Below, in pieces: positions 40,303-45,945 of a stretch of DNA of 45,945 bases (position 1 is the stretch's first letter; each line of letters opens with the position of its first letter). The stretch spans positions 1 to 45,945 of the forward strand of contig DYJA01000052.1 of assembly GCA_020723345.1 (NCBI GenBank), in the 5' to 3' direction. The position numbers and the translations under genes are program-made. The notes beneath the pieces are model-generated. The model made no database searches. It had not been told where the DNA came from and saw only the letters and a program-made list of their open reading frames with translations. This stretch comes from Candidatus Aquidulcis sp. (GTDB lineage Bacteria > Chloroflexota > Anaerolineae > UBA4142).

Positions 40303-41013
40303 ATGTCATCGCCTGGATTGTATTGGAAATTTCTGGAGGACAAGCGCATCGCGCCGATTGCGCGCGTCATCGGCATTGTCGCGTTGCTGAATATCGCGAT
40401 CGGTTTGTACATGGCGTTGTTTTACGCGCCGATGGAACGGACGATGGGCGACGCGCAGCGCATTTTTTATTTTCACGTGCCGAGCGCGTGGATCGGTTTT
40501 CTCGCGTTCTTTGTCGTCTTTGTCGCGAGCGTCCTGTTCTTGTGGCAGCGCGAACGCAAATGGGACGCGCTCGCGCTCGCGGCGGCGGAGATCGGCGTGG
40601 TGTTCACAACGCTCGTGTTGTTGACGGGACCGCTCTGGGCGAAAAAAGCGTGGGGCGCGTTCTGGGTGTGGGACGCGCGTCTGACGACGACGCTGATTCT
40701 GTGGATGATCTACGTCGGCTATCTGATGCTGCGAAGCACCGCCGAAGGGGAACGCCGTGCGCGCTTTGCCGCCGTGCTGGGCATCGTCGGCGCGCTCGAC
40801 ATACCGATCATTTATTTTTCGGTGCAAATCTGGCGGACGCAGCATCCAGAGTTGCTGATCACTGAATCGGGTGGACTCGCGCCGCCGATGACGCAAACGC
40901 TGATGGTGTGTCTGTTGTCGTTCACGTTCCTGTTCGCGTACCTGCTGATTCAGCGCGTTCGGCTGGAGCAAGCGCGCGATCAGGTGAATGTGTTGCGCGA
41001 GGCGATGGGGTGA
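40303..41013 (+). CDS. ccmC: Haem exporter/handling protein CcmC (CcsA-like)
   Basis: 236 residues, six spans. IFYFHVPSAW gives the first conserved His, LLTGPLWAKKAWGAFWVWDARLTTTLILW the WWD motif, and FSVQIWRTQHPE the second His. Together these are the standard CcmC haem site used to load CcmE. The ATG at 40303 follows GGGGGATAGG. It follows the CcmI-like gene and precedes ccmD by 4 nt. Confidence 0.92.
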   Translation: MSSPGLYWKFLEDKRIAPIARVIGIVALLNIAIGLYMALFYAPMERTMGDAQRIFYFHVPSAWIGFLAFFVVFVASVLFLWQRERKWDALALAAAEIGVVFTTLVLLTGPLWAKKAWGAFWVWDARLTTTLILWMIYVGYLMLRSTAEGERRARFAAVLGIVGALDIPIIYFSVQIWRTQHPELLITESGGLAPPMTQTLMVCLLSFTFLFAYLLIQRVRLEQARDQVNVLREAMG

Positions 41014-41017
41014 TCGT

Positions 41018-41143
41018 ATGGAATATCTGGCAATTGCGTACGCGTTGATCGCGGTGGTGTTGATCGGCTACCTCGTCAACTTGCGCCAGCGCTGGCAGGC
41101 GGTCGAGCGCGAGCGCGCGATGATCGAATCGAAAAAGGATTGA
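41018..41143 (+). CDS. ccmD: CcmD-like small membrane protein
   Basis: 41 residues: one membrane span (YLAIAYALIAVVLIGYLVNL) and a positively charged helical tail (RQRWQAVERERAMIESKKD). Length, topology and position directly after ccmC (4-nt gap) match CcmD, which stabilises the CcmC-CcmE complex. Too short for most gene finders. Its reading frame ends at TGA 41141-41143, followed by a strong terminator. Confidence 0.8.
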   Translation: MEYLAIAYALIAVVLIGYLVNLRQRWQAVERERAMIESKKD

Positions 41144-41161
41144 GCGCGCGGAGGCGAACAA

Positions 41162-41199
41162 AAATACCCGACCGGTTTTTCGGAACCGGTCGGGTATTT
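41162..41199. terminator. Bidirectional terminator between ccmD and the convergent gene
   Basis: Perfect 16-bp stem AAATACCCGACCGGTT / AACCGGTCGGGTATTT with a 6-nt loop. T-rich on the plus strand (GTATTTGTATTTG) and A-rich before it, so it can serve both the ccm operon and the minus-strand gene ending at 41211. Confidence 0.85.
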
Positions 41200-41210
41200 G
41201 TATTTGATTC

Positions 41211-42272
41211 TCAAAGTGTATTATCGTTTGACTTTGGAAGATTCAGCGGCGTCGCATTCGCAGGCGCGGTAATCTTGATATTGCCGTTGATGTCGTAAAA
41301 GCGCATTTGCAGGCGCAAGGTTCCTTTTTGTTTCGGATCGTACTTGGAGTGGGTCGTTATGGATAGCAAGAATTGATGGACGTAGCCATCGCCGCAGACC
41401 CACACTTTGCTTTCGGCGGCGTCAAAGTCCGCGAAGGAATCTTCACCAGGCACATACGCCGGATTGCGGGATTGGTACAGGACGAGCGTGGCGGTTTTGT
41501 CGCCGCGATAAACGTCGCAGCGCTGACCGTCGAGCGTTTCCGGCGTCGATTTCTTGAGCCCGCTCCAGTTGGCATTGCCGTAGCCGTAGCCCATCCAATC
41601 CGTCGGACGCGCGACGGGACGCGACCGGTCGAGCGCGCTGACTTTTTCGACGTACCACTTGGCTTCCGGCGCGCCGAGCAGCGGCACCGGACCGCGCAAA
41701 TAGATTTGGTCGCCGAGGTTTATCATTTCGATTCCTTTGTCGCTGGGAATCAAATAATCGACGGCATATCCCTTCAGAACAAAGTGACTGTCGCGTCCCT
41801 GAAATTCGCCCTTGAAATTCATGAACGAGAATTCGATCTTGGAGCCGGTCGCGCCGGGCAGATTCCAAATATCGCCGGCGAGCGTCATGTTCATTTCGAA
41901 CCGTTGCGCGTGGGCGGTGGCTGTCTTGTCCCAGGCATCCTGAATCGGCCCCGGCACACGCGTGTTCGTCGGGCGCGGCGTCGCCGGACTGATCGTCGGG
42001 CGTCGAATGATCCAGGTTGGCGTTGGAAGCGTTTCCTGAACGACGCGCGTCGCAGTCACAAAAGGAGTTGGCGTGTAGGTGGGGGGCCACGTCGGTATCG
42101 GCGTGGCAGTGGCTTTGCCCGCTCCCGGCGCGTTGGGCGCGACGGCAATCGCGCCTTCGTTTTCTGCGACAGGTCTCTGGATCATATAAAATGCGAGTAC
42201 GGTCAGGATACAAAACACGGCTAGAACTGTTAGCGCAAGTCCGCCGATGATCGCCCACTGTGTCCGAGTCAT
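41211..42272 (-). CDS. Membrane-anchored hypothetical protein with LolA/LppX-like domain
   Basis: 353 residues. N-terminal span (WAIIGGLALTVLAVFCILTVLAFYM), then a Thr/Pro-rich linker (about 55-110). A mixed-sheet domain follows (AHAQRFEMNMTLAGDI...VLKGYAVDYLIPSDKGIEMINLGDQIYLRGP), typical of LolA/LppX-fold lipoproteins, where the concave sheet holds a hydrophobic ligand. The later YRGDKTATLVLYQSRN and RLQMRFYDINGNIKI fit the same fold. The ATG at 42272 follows TCTGGAGAA. The 130-nt gap above it (42273-42402) holds only the CTACGAGTACTACGAAG repeat fragment. Confidence 0.65.
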   Translation of the reverse strand: MTRTQWAIIGGLALTVLAVFCILTVLAFYMIQRPVAENEGAIAVAPNAPGAGKATATPIPTWPPTYTPTPFVTATRVVQETLPTPTWIIRRPTISPATPRPTNTRVPGPIQDAWDKTATAHAQRFEMNMTLAGDIWNLPGATGSKIEFSFMNFKGEFQGRDSHFVLKGYAVDYLIPSDKGIEMINLGDQIYLRGPVPLLGAPEAKWYVEKVSALDRSRPVARPTDWMGYGYGNANWSGLKKSTPETLDGQRCDVYRGDKTATLVLYQSRNPAYVPGEDSFADFDAAESKVWVCGDGYVHQFLLSITTHSKYDPKQKGTLRLQMRFYDINGNIKITAPANATPLNLPKSNDNTL

Positions 42273-42402
42273 GCGAATTCTCCAGATAAGATGATTTTTT
42301 AGTCGCGCCTCGAATCACGCTCTCACTCGCGCGTCACTCAACTGCTGTCACCCATTCTGCTGCGAGCGTACTACGAGTACTACGAAGTGAATTCACCACA
42401 CG

Positions 42403-43032
42403 CTATGGCAAAGGATTGGTAAATCCCATGATAATCACTCGATCACTGCCATGCCTTCGACATGCCGGCGGAATCGACGCTTGAAAGGATGTCGTTCCCG
42501 CCGGGTAGCGCAATGTCGTCGTTTGCGGTCCGACAATGAGATTGTCTCTGGGGTTCTCACAACAACCGGACGTATGGTTACAGTGACAATATTCTAGAGC
42601 GCGCGGTTCACACGCATCTATGGCGGCTAGATCAGCATTGCAGAATGTTACAGTTCTTTCCTGGAGGTTGAAGAAACCAAAACCGATTTGGACCGTACCT
42701 GGAATATATCCACAACGCGAAGGAAAATTGTTGCCTGGATTGGGCGGTGGGGGCGATGTCGGAACTTGGGTTGGAAGAATAGTTGCTGTGGCGATGGCGG
42801 TCGGAGTCAGTGTCGACGTTGGCTTGGGCGTCGAAGTGTGAGTAGGTGGAGGCAAGGTATCTGTTGCTGTCGCAATCCTGGCGACGGTGGGAACAGGCAA
42901 AGCGGGTTGAGTTGCCGCAACGGTCTGGGTTGCGATGAAAGGAGGCGCGACAACCGGAGTTGCGATGGGCAAAAATGCACAGCCGCTGTTCAGGAGCAAA
43001 AGAAAGAACGTACTGAGTATTGGTCGTCTCAT
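42403..43032 (-). CDS. Cys-rich lipoprotein, unknown function
   Basis: 209 residues from the ATG at 43032 (site AGGTAGAGAA). Lipobox LLNSGC, then a Thr/Pro-rich linker. The C-terminal part is Cys-rich (YIPGTVQIGFGFFNLQERTVTFCN, CEPRALEYCHC, TSGCCENPRDN) with an even set of Cys for disulfides. Visibly AT-richer than the ccm region. It starts 29 nt from the first attC-like site, so it could belong to an adjoining cassette in reverse orientation, though no site is seen at its other end. The longer frame to 43329 reads through that palindrome and is rejected. Confidence 0.65.
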   Translation of the reverse strand: MRRPILSTFFLLLLNSGCAFLPIATPVVAPPFIATQTVAATQPALPVPTVARIATATDTLPPPTHTSTPKPTSTLTPTAIATATILPTQVPTSPPPPNPGNNFPSRCGYIPGTVQIGFGFFNLQERTVTFCNADLAAIDACEPRALEYCHCNHTSGCCENPRDNLIVGPQTTTLRYPAGTTSFQASIPPACRRHGSDRVIIMGFTNPLP

Positions 43033-43056
43033 TTCTCTACCTGTGATGGAGGCGAC

Positions 43057-43180
43057 GCGGAACGCTGTAGCGCACCGACCACGCCCAAAGTGACCCACGA
43101 AATGAAACCAACCTCCAACCGCGCCAACCAAGTTCGCCAAAAGGCGCGTACCGTGCGTGGTCGGCGTGCGCGTGTTTGCT
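43057..43180. other. attC-like recombination site 1
   Basis: Left end GCGG-AAC (43061-43063) then GCTGTAGCGCACCGACCACGC. Right arm GCGTGGTCGGCGTGCGCGT then GTT (43174-43176). Stem blocks GCGCAC and CGACCACGC pair, with two unpaired bases (GC) on the right arm between them. Central part unique. Length about 124 nt. The outer seven bases do not pair with each other beyond AAC/GTT. Confidence 0.7.
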
Positions 43181-43203
43181 GCCGTTGGTCTTTGTGGTAT
43201 AAT
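43176..43203 (+). promoter_or_regulatory. Cassette-borne promoter for the antitoxin/MazF pair
   Basis: TTGCTG (43176-43181), 16-nt spacer, TATAAT (43198-43203), directly inside the recombination point. The antitoxin ATG follows at 43240. Confidence 0.6.
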
Positions 43204-43239
43204 TGCGGCAGGCAAAAGCCAGTACGTGGAGGGTGGAAA

Positions 43240-43446
43240 ATGACGACACAAACGGCTCTCAAGTATGATATTGAACTTAAAGCACCTGGACGGCTCGAAC
43301 TCGATGTTCCATTTCCTGCGGGCGCGCACGTCACCGTCTTTGTTATCGAATTAGGCGAAACTTTTGATGACTTGCTAGTCGTGTCCGAAAGTAGTTTGGA
43401 GTTCTGGAATAATCCTTTTGACGATGAGGATTGGAACCATGCCTGA
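43240..43446 (+). CDS. Small antitoxin of a MazF-type pair
   Basis: 68 residues: MTTQTALKYDIELKAPGRLELDVPFPAGAHVTVFVIEL, then an acidic tail with Phe/Trp (DDLLVVSESSLEFWNNPFDDEDW) expected to block the MazF active site. The N-terminal strands fit the same short antitoxin style as the protein at 3000-3251. The ATG follows GGAGGGTGGAAA. The last 8 nt overlap the toxin start. Whole pair lies inside one attC-bounded cassette. Confidence 0.75.
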   Translation: MTTQTALKYDIELKAPGRLELDVPFPAGAHVTVFVIELGETFDDLLVVSESSLEFWNNPFDDEDWNHA

Positions 43447-43783
43447 GCAGGGTGATATTCTTCTCATTCCGATTCCGTTTACTGACCTCTCATCGCAGAA
43501 GCGTCGTCCCGTCATCGTCATCTCCAACAATGTCTACAATCAGAAGACGGCAGATATTATCGTTGTCGCGATGACCTCGAACCCTGCACCAGTAGATTTC
43601 AGTTTTCCGATTACTTCCTCGGATTTGGACAAGGGAGCGTTGAATCGCCCAGGCAAAGTACGCGTTGACAAAATCTACACGCTCTCTCAATCCATCGTGG
43701 TCAAGGCATTCGGACACGTAAACGAATCCACTCTTGAGCGAATCCGTCAAATTCTACGCGACTTGACTACGAAGACCCAGTAG
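43439..43783 (+). CDS. PemK/MazF-family endoribonuclease toxin
   Basis: 114 residues, full length for the family. Conserved elements: QGDILLIPIPFTDLSSQKRRPVIVISNN (beta1-beta2 with the Arg of RRPVIV), DIIVVAMTSNP (the Thr/Ser of the active site), and GKVRVDKIYTLSQSIV. Expected to cut mRNA at short motifs. Starts inside the antitoxin gene (8-nt overlap). The next attC-like site begins 18 nt after its stop. Confidence 0.9.
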   Translation: MPEQGDILLIPIPFTDLSSQKRRPVIVISNNVYNQKTADIIVVAMTSNPAPVDFSFPITSSDLDKGALNRPGKVRVDKIYTLSQSIVVKAFGHVNESTLERIRQILRDLTTKTQ

Positions 43784-43801
43784 CAACTCGAAGGCAATGG
43801 C

Positions 43802-43896
43802 AGCAAACGGCGTAGCGCACCGACCACGGCGGACGAATTGAAAGTGATTGTCGTTTGGCAACCGATACCGCCGTTGTCGTGGTGCGTGTGTTTCGC
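43802..43896. other. attC-like recombination site 2
   Basis: Left AAC (43806-43808) preceded by GGCAGCA (43799-43805), exact complement of site 1's right end (GTTTGCTGCC, 43174-43183). Then GGCGTAGCGCACCGACCACGGCGG. Right arm CCGCCGTTGTCGTGGTGCGTGT then GTT (43890-43892). Paired blocks CGCACC, GAC and ACGGCGG, with two extra bases on the right arm at the same place as in site 1. Length about 95 nt. Confidence 0.72.
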
Positions 43897-43913
43897 GTTC
43901 GTGCGTTTTGGTG

Positions 43914-43919
43914 TATAAT
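43914..43919 (+). promoter_or_regulatory. TATAAT box of the second cassette (leaderless start likely)
   Basis: TATAAT at 43914-43919 with TTTTGGTG just before it, similar to TTTGTGG-TATAAT of the first cassette. The GTG start codon is 6 nt after the box, so transcription would begin at or next to the start codon. No -35 element is convincing. Confidence 0.55.
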
Positions 43920-43925
43920 CCAGGC

Positions 43926-44606
43926 GTGGACATTGACCGCGAATTGAAAGACGCGCTACAACAAATTTTAGAACTGTGCGACGAGTTTGATGTTCATCCG
44001 CGACTCATCGGCGGTTTAGCGGTGCGCGGTTTTGCGCGACGCAAACGATTCACGCACGACATTGACCTTGCTATCAGTCGCCAAGACAAACCCAACTTTA
44101 TCACGATTCTCAAGCGGTTGGGTTTTGAGTACCAAGACCTGACCAAGTTTGAAGGTGTCAAAGCGACCAAGCGCGTAGGCAACACGTCAGTTGAAATTCA
44201 CATCTCGGTCGAAAGACTGTGGGATATGACTTCCAATCAGACGTACACGCTTTCACCCGATTCGGCGCAAGTTGCGGTTGACGATGCGGGCAATTTGCTT
44301 GCGCCGACTGTTTCCGCCGAAGATTTGCTGATACTCAAACTGATGCCACTACGCGACCGCGACCTGGGCGATGTGATTGCCTTGTTGCTTGACCTGCCCG
44401 CGATTGACGCCAAGAAATTTTGGGCGAACTGCGAGCGCACGAACAACGCGCGCCACATCACCGCGCAACTTTTGAAACTTGAAAACGCGTTGCGGAGCGG
44501 CGATTTCCGCGAAGCGTGGTCAGAATATTACGACGAGCGGCTTTCCGCGCGCGATGTGCTTGTCGTGATTGACAAAGTGCGCACACTCCAAAAGGCGAAA
44601 TTATGA
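43926..44606 (+). CDS. Nucleotidyltransferase-fold protein (AbiEii/DUF6036-like)
   Basis: 226 residues from GTG 43926. The minimal NTase core is visible: LIGGLAVRGF (Gly29-Gly30), then HDIDLAIS (Asp45, Asp47), followed by a helical domain (SAEDLLILKLMPLRDRDLGDVIALLLDL), the form seen in AbiEii-type toxins and related DUFs. No upstream ribosome site; the TATAAT lies 6 nt before the start, suggesting a leaderless mRNA. Stop overlaps the next ATG (ATGA). May transfer a nucleotide to a tRNA or protein target as in known AbiEii members, but that is an extrapolation. Confidence 0.72.
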   Translation: MDIDRELKDALQQILELCDEFDVHPRLIGGLAVRGFARRKRFTHDIDLAISRQDKPNFITILKRLGFEYQDLTKFEGVKATKRVGNTSVEIHISVERLWDMTSNQTYTLSPDSAQVAVDDAGNLLAPTVSAEDLLILKLMPLRDRDLGDVIALLLDLPAIDAKKFWANCERTNNARHITAQLLKLENALRSGDFREAWSEYYDERLSARDVLVVIDKVRTLQKAKL

Positions 44607-44971
44607 ACGCGCAAATTGCTTGTCCGAATTGTCGTTCGACAAACACAATTTCATTCAACGGAAATATCTTGGATACTCCGCTGACCTGCCAGATTTGTGG
44701 ACGAACCTTCGCGCCGCATTTCTATTGCCCCGATGCGCGTTCGTCTGCGCGTCATATCTTCGCAGCATCGTCTTTGCGCGTTGATAATCTGGGCGCGGTC
44801 TACGCGTTTTGCCCCGAACATACTTTCACGACATACTCGCTCGCGGCAGACAGCAAGCCGCGCCCGAAACAAACTTCCCTGCGTTCCCTCGTGCGTTTCC
44901 TCGATTCGCTCGTTTATCGCCTCACGCTGAACATTGAAGCGTTGCGGTTGCAAGCGTTTTCGCGGCGATAG
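44603..44971 (+). CDS. Zinc-ribbon protein, partner of the nucleotidyltransferase
   Basis: 122 residues. An N-terminal treble/ribbon: ACPNC (Cys7, Cys10) and CQICG (Cys29, Cys32), followed by HFYCPDARSS and FCPEH, possibly a second metal site. The rest is helical and basic (KPRPKQTSLRSLVRFLDSLVYRLTL is the core). ATGA overlap with the nucleotidyltransferase gene implies a two-gene unit. Not a recognised family. Confidence 0.6.
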   Translation: MNAQIACPNCRSTNTISFNGNILDTPLTCQICGRTFAPHFYCPDARSSARHIFAASSLRVDNLGAVYAFCPEHTFTTYSLAADSKPRPKQTSLRSLVRFLDSLVYRLTLNIEALRLQAFSRR

Positions 44972-45002
44972 CGTTATGTGTTTATGCGTCGGTTCTTTCG
45001 TT

Positions 45003-45518
45003 CTACTCTCCGCGAAGTTCACCAATCCCCGTCAGAATAGTTCCAATTCCAGTGGTAGCCGATACGACCGCCCCTAAACTTGCGGTTTCTGGTGGAAATG
45101 GAACAGACCACAAACCTGCGGCAAGTGTAATATTGGTCATTGTCATCAGCGCGCCTTGAGCAATTGAACCGATGCCTTTAAATGTCGCGCGCTTTACTGC
45201 GGTTTTTTTGTTTGACTGATTCGGTTTGGGTGGTTCTTGGGAGAATGTGTTCTCGATTCTTTCAACACGTTGAGCAACTTCCCCAAGTGTTTGGCTAAAT
45301 CGAACTTGTCGGCTTTCCCGTATCAATTGCTCCTTGCGCGATTTGATGAGATATACCAACGCGATTATCTCGCGGCGGGAGTCAGAACTTCCCGCTTGTT
45401 CCAACACCTCAAAATCTTCTTTTGGAAAATGGTCAACACTCATTCCGTCCACAATTTCACCGAAGTAGTCTTGGATAACGTCGGCGATTCCTGTATCAAC
45501 CACAAGTTCGTTGTTCAT
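45003..45518 (-). CDS. Hypothetical protein with C-terminal hydrophobic region
   Basis: 171 residues. N-terminal half soluble and acidic (VVDTGIADVIQDYFGEIVDGMSV), then a coiled-coil-like stretch (LGEVAQRVERIENTFSQ). The C-terminal 50 residues are Gly/Ala/Thr-rich and hydrophobic (SIAQGALMTMTNITLAAGLWSVPFPPETASLGAVVS is representative) with GIGTILTGIGELRGE at the end, reminiscent of small holin-like or pore-like membrane proteins. No ribosome site. Co-directional with the gene 12 nt upstream. Inside the second cassette. Confidence 0.5.
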   Translation of the reverse strand: MNNELVVDTGIADVIQDYFGEIVDGMSVDHFPKEDFEVLEQAGSSDSRREIIALVYLIKSRKEQLIRESRQVRFSQTLGEVAQRVERIENTFSQEPPKPNQSNKKTAVKRATFKGIGSIAQGALMTMTNITLAAGLWSVPFPPETASLGAVVSATTGIGTILTGIGELRGE

Positions 45519-45530
45519 TTGTACGCCGTA

Positions 45531-45770
45531 TCATACAGACCGTATCGTTTCCTTGACCATCTCTAGCGTAAAACTGCGGCTGAAGTCTTCATCGTTCTCC
45601 GCGTAATCTTTGATGAACCGCAAAGCACGCGTTGCACTTGTGAGTCTCGACAAGCGATGCTCGAACTCATGCTCGAAATGCAAGTGCCATCTTTCTTGAA
45701 CATTGGCTAGATTTTTCTGGATGTGTTCATAGAAAATATACTTGATGAATTCTTCGTAGTCGTTGCTCAT
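45531..45770 (-). CDS. Hypothetical helical protein of the second cassette
   Basis: 79 residues: MSNDYEEFIKYIFYEHIQKNLANVQERWHLHFEHEFEHRLSRL..., rich in aromatic, Glu and His residues and probably all helical. Unrecognised. The ATG at 45770 follows AAGGGGTTCTACA. First of a two-gene minus-strand unit converging on the nucleotidyltransferase pair. The attC-like site begins 64 nt upstream. Confidence 0.5.
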   Translation of the reverse strand: MSNDYEEFIKYIFYEHIQKNLANVQERWHLHFEHEFEHRLSRLTSATRALRFIKDYAENDEDFSRSFTLEMVKETIRSV

Positions 45771-45833
45771 TGTAGAACCCCTTATTTATGGCTATGATGC
45801 CGCGTGCTCAACTTGGACTTGGAATGGCATGAC

Positions 45834-45945
45834 GCGAAACGCCGTAGCGCACCGACCGCGCCGCGCCGCGAGCGTGAAGCCGCGTTCTTTTTTTCGCCAA
45901 TCGCTTCGCGTGCCCCCACCCGCGCGGCGTGGTCGGGGGGCGTAT
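45834..45945. other. attC-like recombination site 3 (reaches the window end)
   Basis: Left AAC (45838-45840) preceded by ACGCGA; ACGCGAAAC (45832-45840) is the exact complement of site 2's right end (GTTTCGCGT, 43890-43898). Then GCCGTAGCGCACCGACCGCGCCGCG. Right arm CGCGCGGCGTGGTCGG then GGGGCGTAT, where the window stops just before the expected GTT. Blocks CGACC and CGCCGCG pair, again with two extra bases on the right arm. Length at least 112 nt. Confidence 0.68.

Larger units (their letters stand above)
43057..45945 (+). mobile_element. Putative integron-type gene cassette array (no integrase in window)
   Basis: Three attC-like sites bound two cassettes: about 43175-43890 (716 bp; antitoxin plus MazF) and about 43891 to the window end (2.05 kb; nucleotidyltransferase, zinc ribbon and two unknown genes). 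Genes start shortly after each recombination point with their own TATAAT box and end just before the next site, the usual cassette layout in plus orientation. The decisive sign is that the outer end of each site pairs with its neighbour rather than with itself. Established: an integrated cassette brings part of its own attC to its other end, creating that pattern. Not seen: an IntI-type integrase or attI. Confidence 0.7.

Noticed and set aside
42403-43329. Extended start of the Cys-rich lipoprotein gene through attC-like site 1
   Set aside because: The extension translates the palindrome and the antitoxin region. The ATG at 43032 has a ribosome site and starts a proper lipoprotein signal.
44940-45003. 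Possible lost attC between the two gene units of the second cassette (GCGTTATGTG string)
   Set aside because: GCGTTATG resembles a classical attC end, but there is no matching palindrome or GTAGCGCACCGACC core in this 60-nt stretch.
1-45945. tRNA, rRNA or other structural RNA genes
   Set aside because: No cloverleaf with GGTTCGA-type T-loop, and no rRNA-like conserved stretch, was recognised on reading both strands by eye. A tRNAscan/Rfam search would be decisive.

Overview
The window looks like part of a chromosome from an uncultured Chloroflexota bacterium (Anaerolineae-like). This rests on gene content and style, not on a marker gene: GC-rich coding sequence full of GCGCGC runs, lipoproteins with Thr/Pro-rich linkers, DUF5666 proteins, a Cys-type CcmE, MacAB-type exporters with no outer-membrane partner, and intergenic hairpins built from 7-nt tandem words. 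No rRNA, tRNA or CRISPR array was seen.

Layout. 1-8.7 kb (mostly minus): the 5' part of a branched-chain amino acid binding lipoprotein, a YgiT-type zinc-finger pair, an AT-rich DUF262/DUF1524 (GmrSD-like) protein, an antitoxin with a broken MazF-like toxin, a DUF433/JAB-peptidase/small-protein trio, a HUMPS-family enzyme with a slipin, a flavodoxin, a membrane coiled-coil protein, a PLD-like protein and an orphan antitoxin. 8.7-13 kb: a PspA / solute-binding protein / solute-binding-VWA operon and a Phd-RelE pair. 13-18.2 kb: an ornithine cyclodeaminase-family gene divergent from a PhnDCE-type transporter, then a lipoprotein and a CGNR regulator. 18.4-24.4 kb: a complete branched-chain amino acid ABC transporter (LivM, LivH, LivK, LivF, LivG). 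24.5-27.3 kb: a polar amino acid ABC transporter. 27.3-36.6 kb: DUF5666 and other envelope proteins, a TolB-like protein, a MacB permease, ATPase and MacA adaptor, and an ECF sigma/anti-sigma pair with a SigW-like promoter, then an esterase. 36.9-41.2 kb (plus): a cytochrome c maturation operon (CcmE, CcmF, a CcmI-like zinc-ribbon protein, CcmC, CcmD).

42.4-45.9 kb: the most unusual part. Three long imperfect palindromes (about 43057-43180, 43802-43896 and 45834 to the window end) share AAC..GTAGCGCACCGACC on the left and a complementary arm ending in GTT on the right. Their outer ends do not pair within one site, but the right end of each site is the exact complement of the left end of the next (10 nt and 9 nt). 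That is the expected signature of integron attC sites in an integrated cassette array. The implied cassettes carry an antitoxin/MazF pair and a nucleotidyltransferase/zinc-ribbon pair plus two unknown proteins. No integrase lies in the window, and the array seems to continue past its right edge.

A second window-wide pattern is a family of intergenic hairpins whose arms are 3-5 tandem copies of a degenerate 7-nt word. The word differs between loci but the period is always 7. At least eight loci were indexed by hand, and in two places the repeats run into genes (a truncated MazF, and the sigma/anti-sigma junction).
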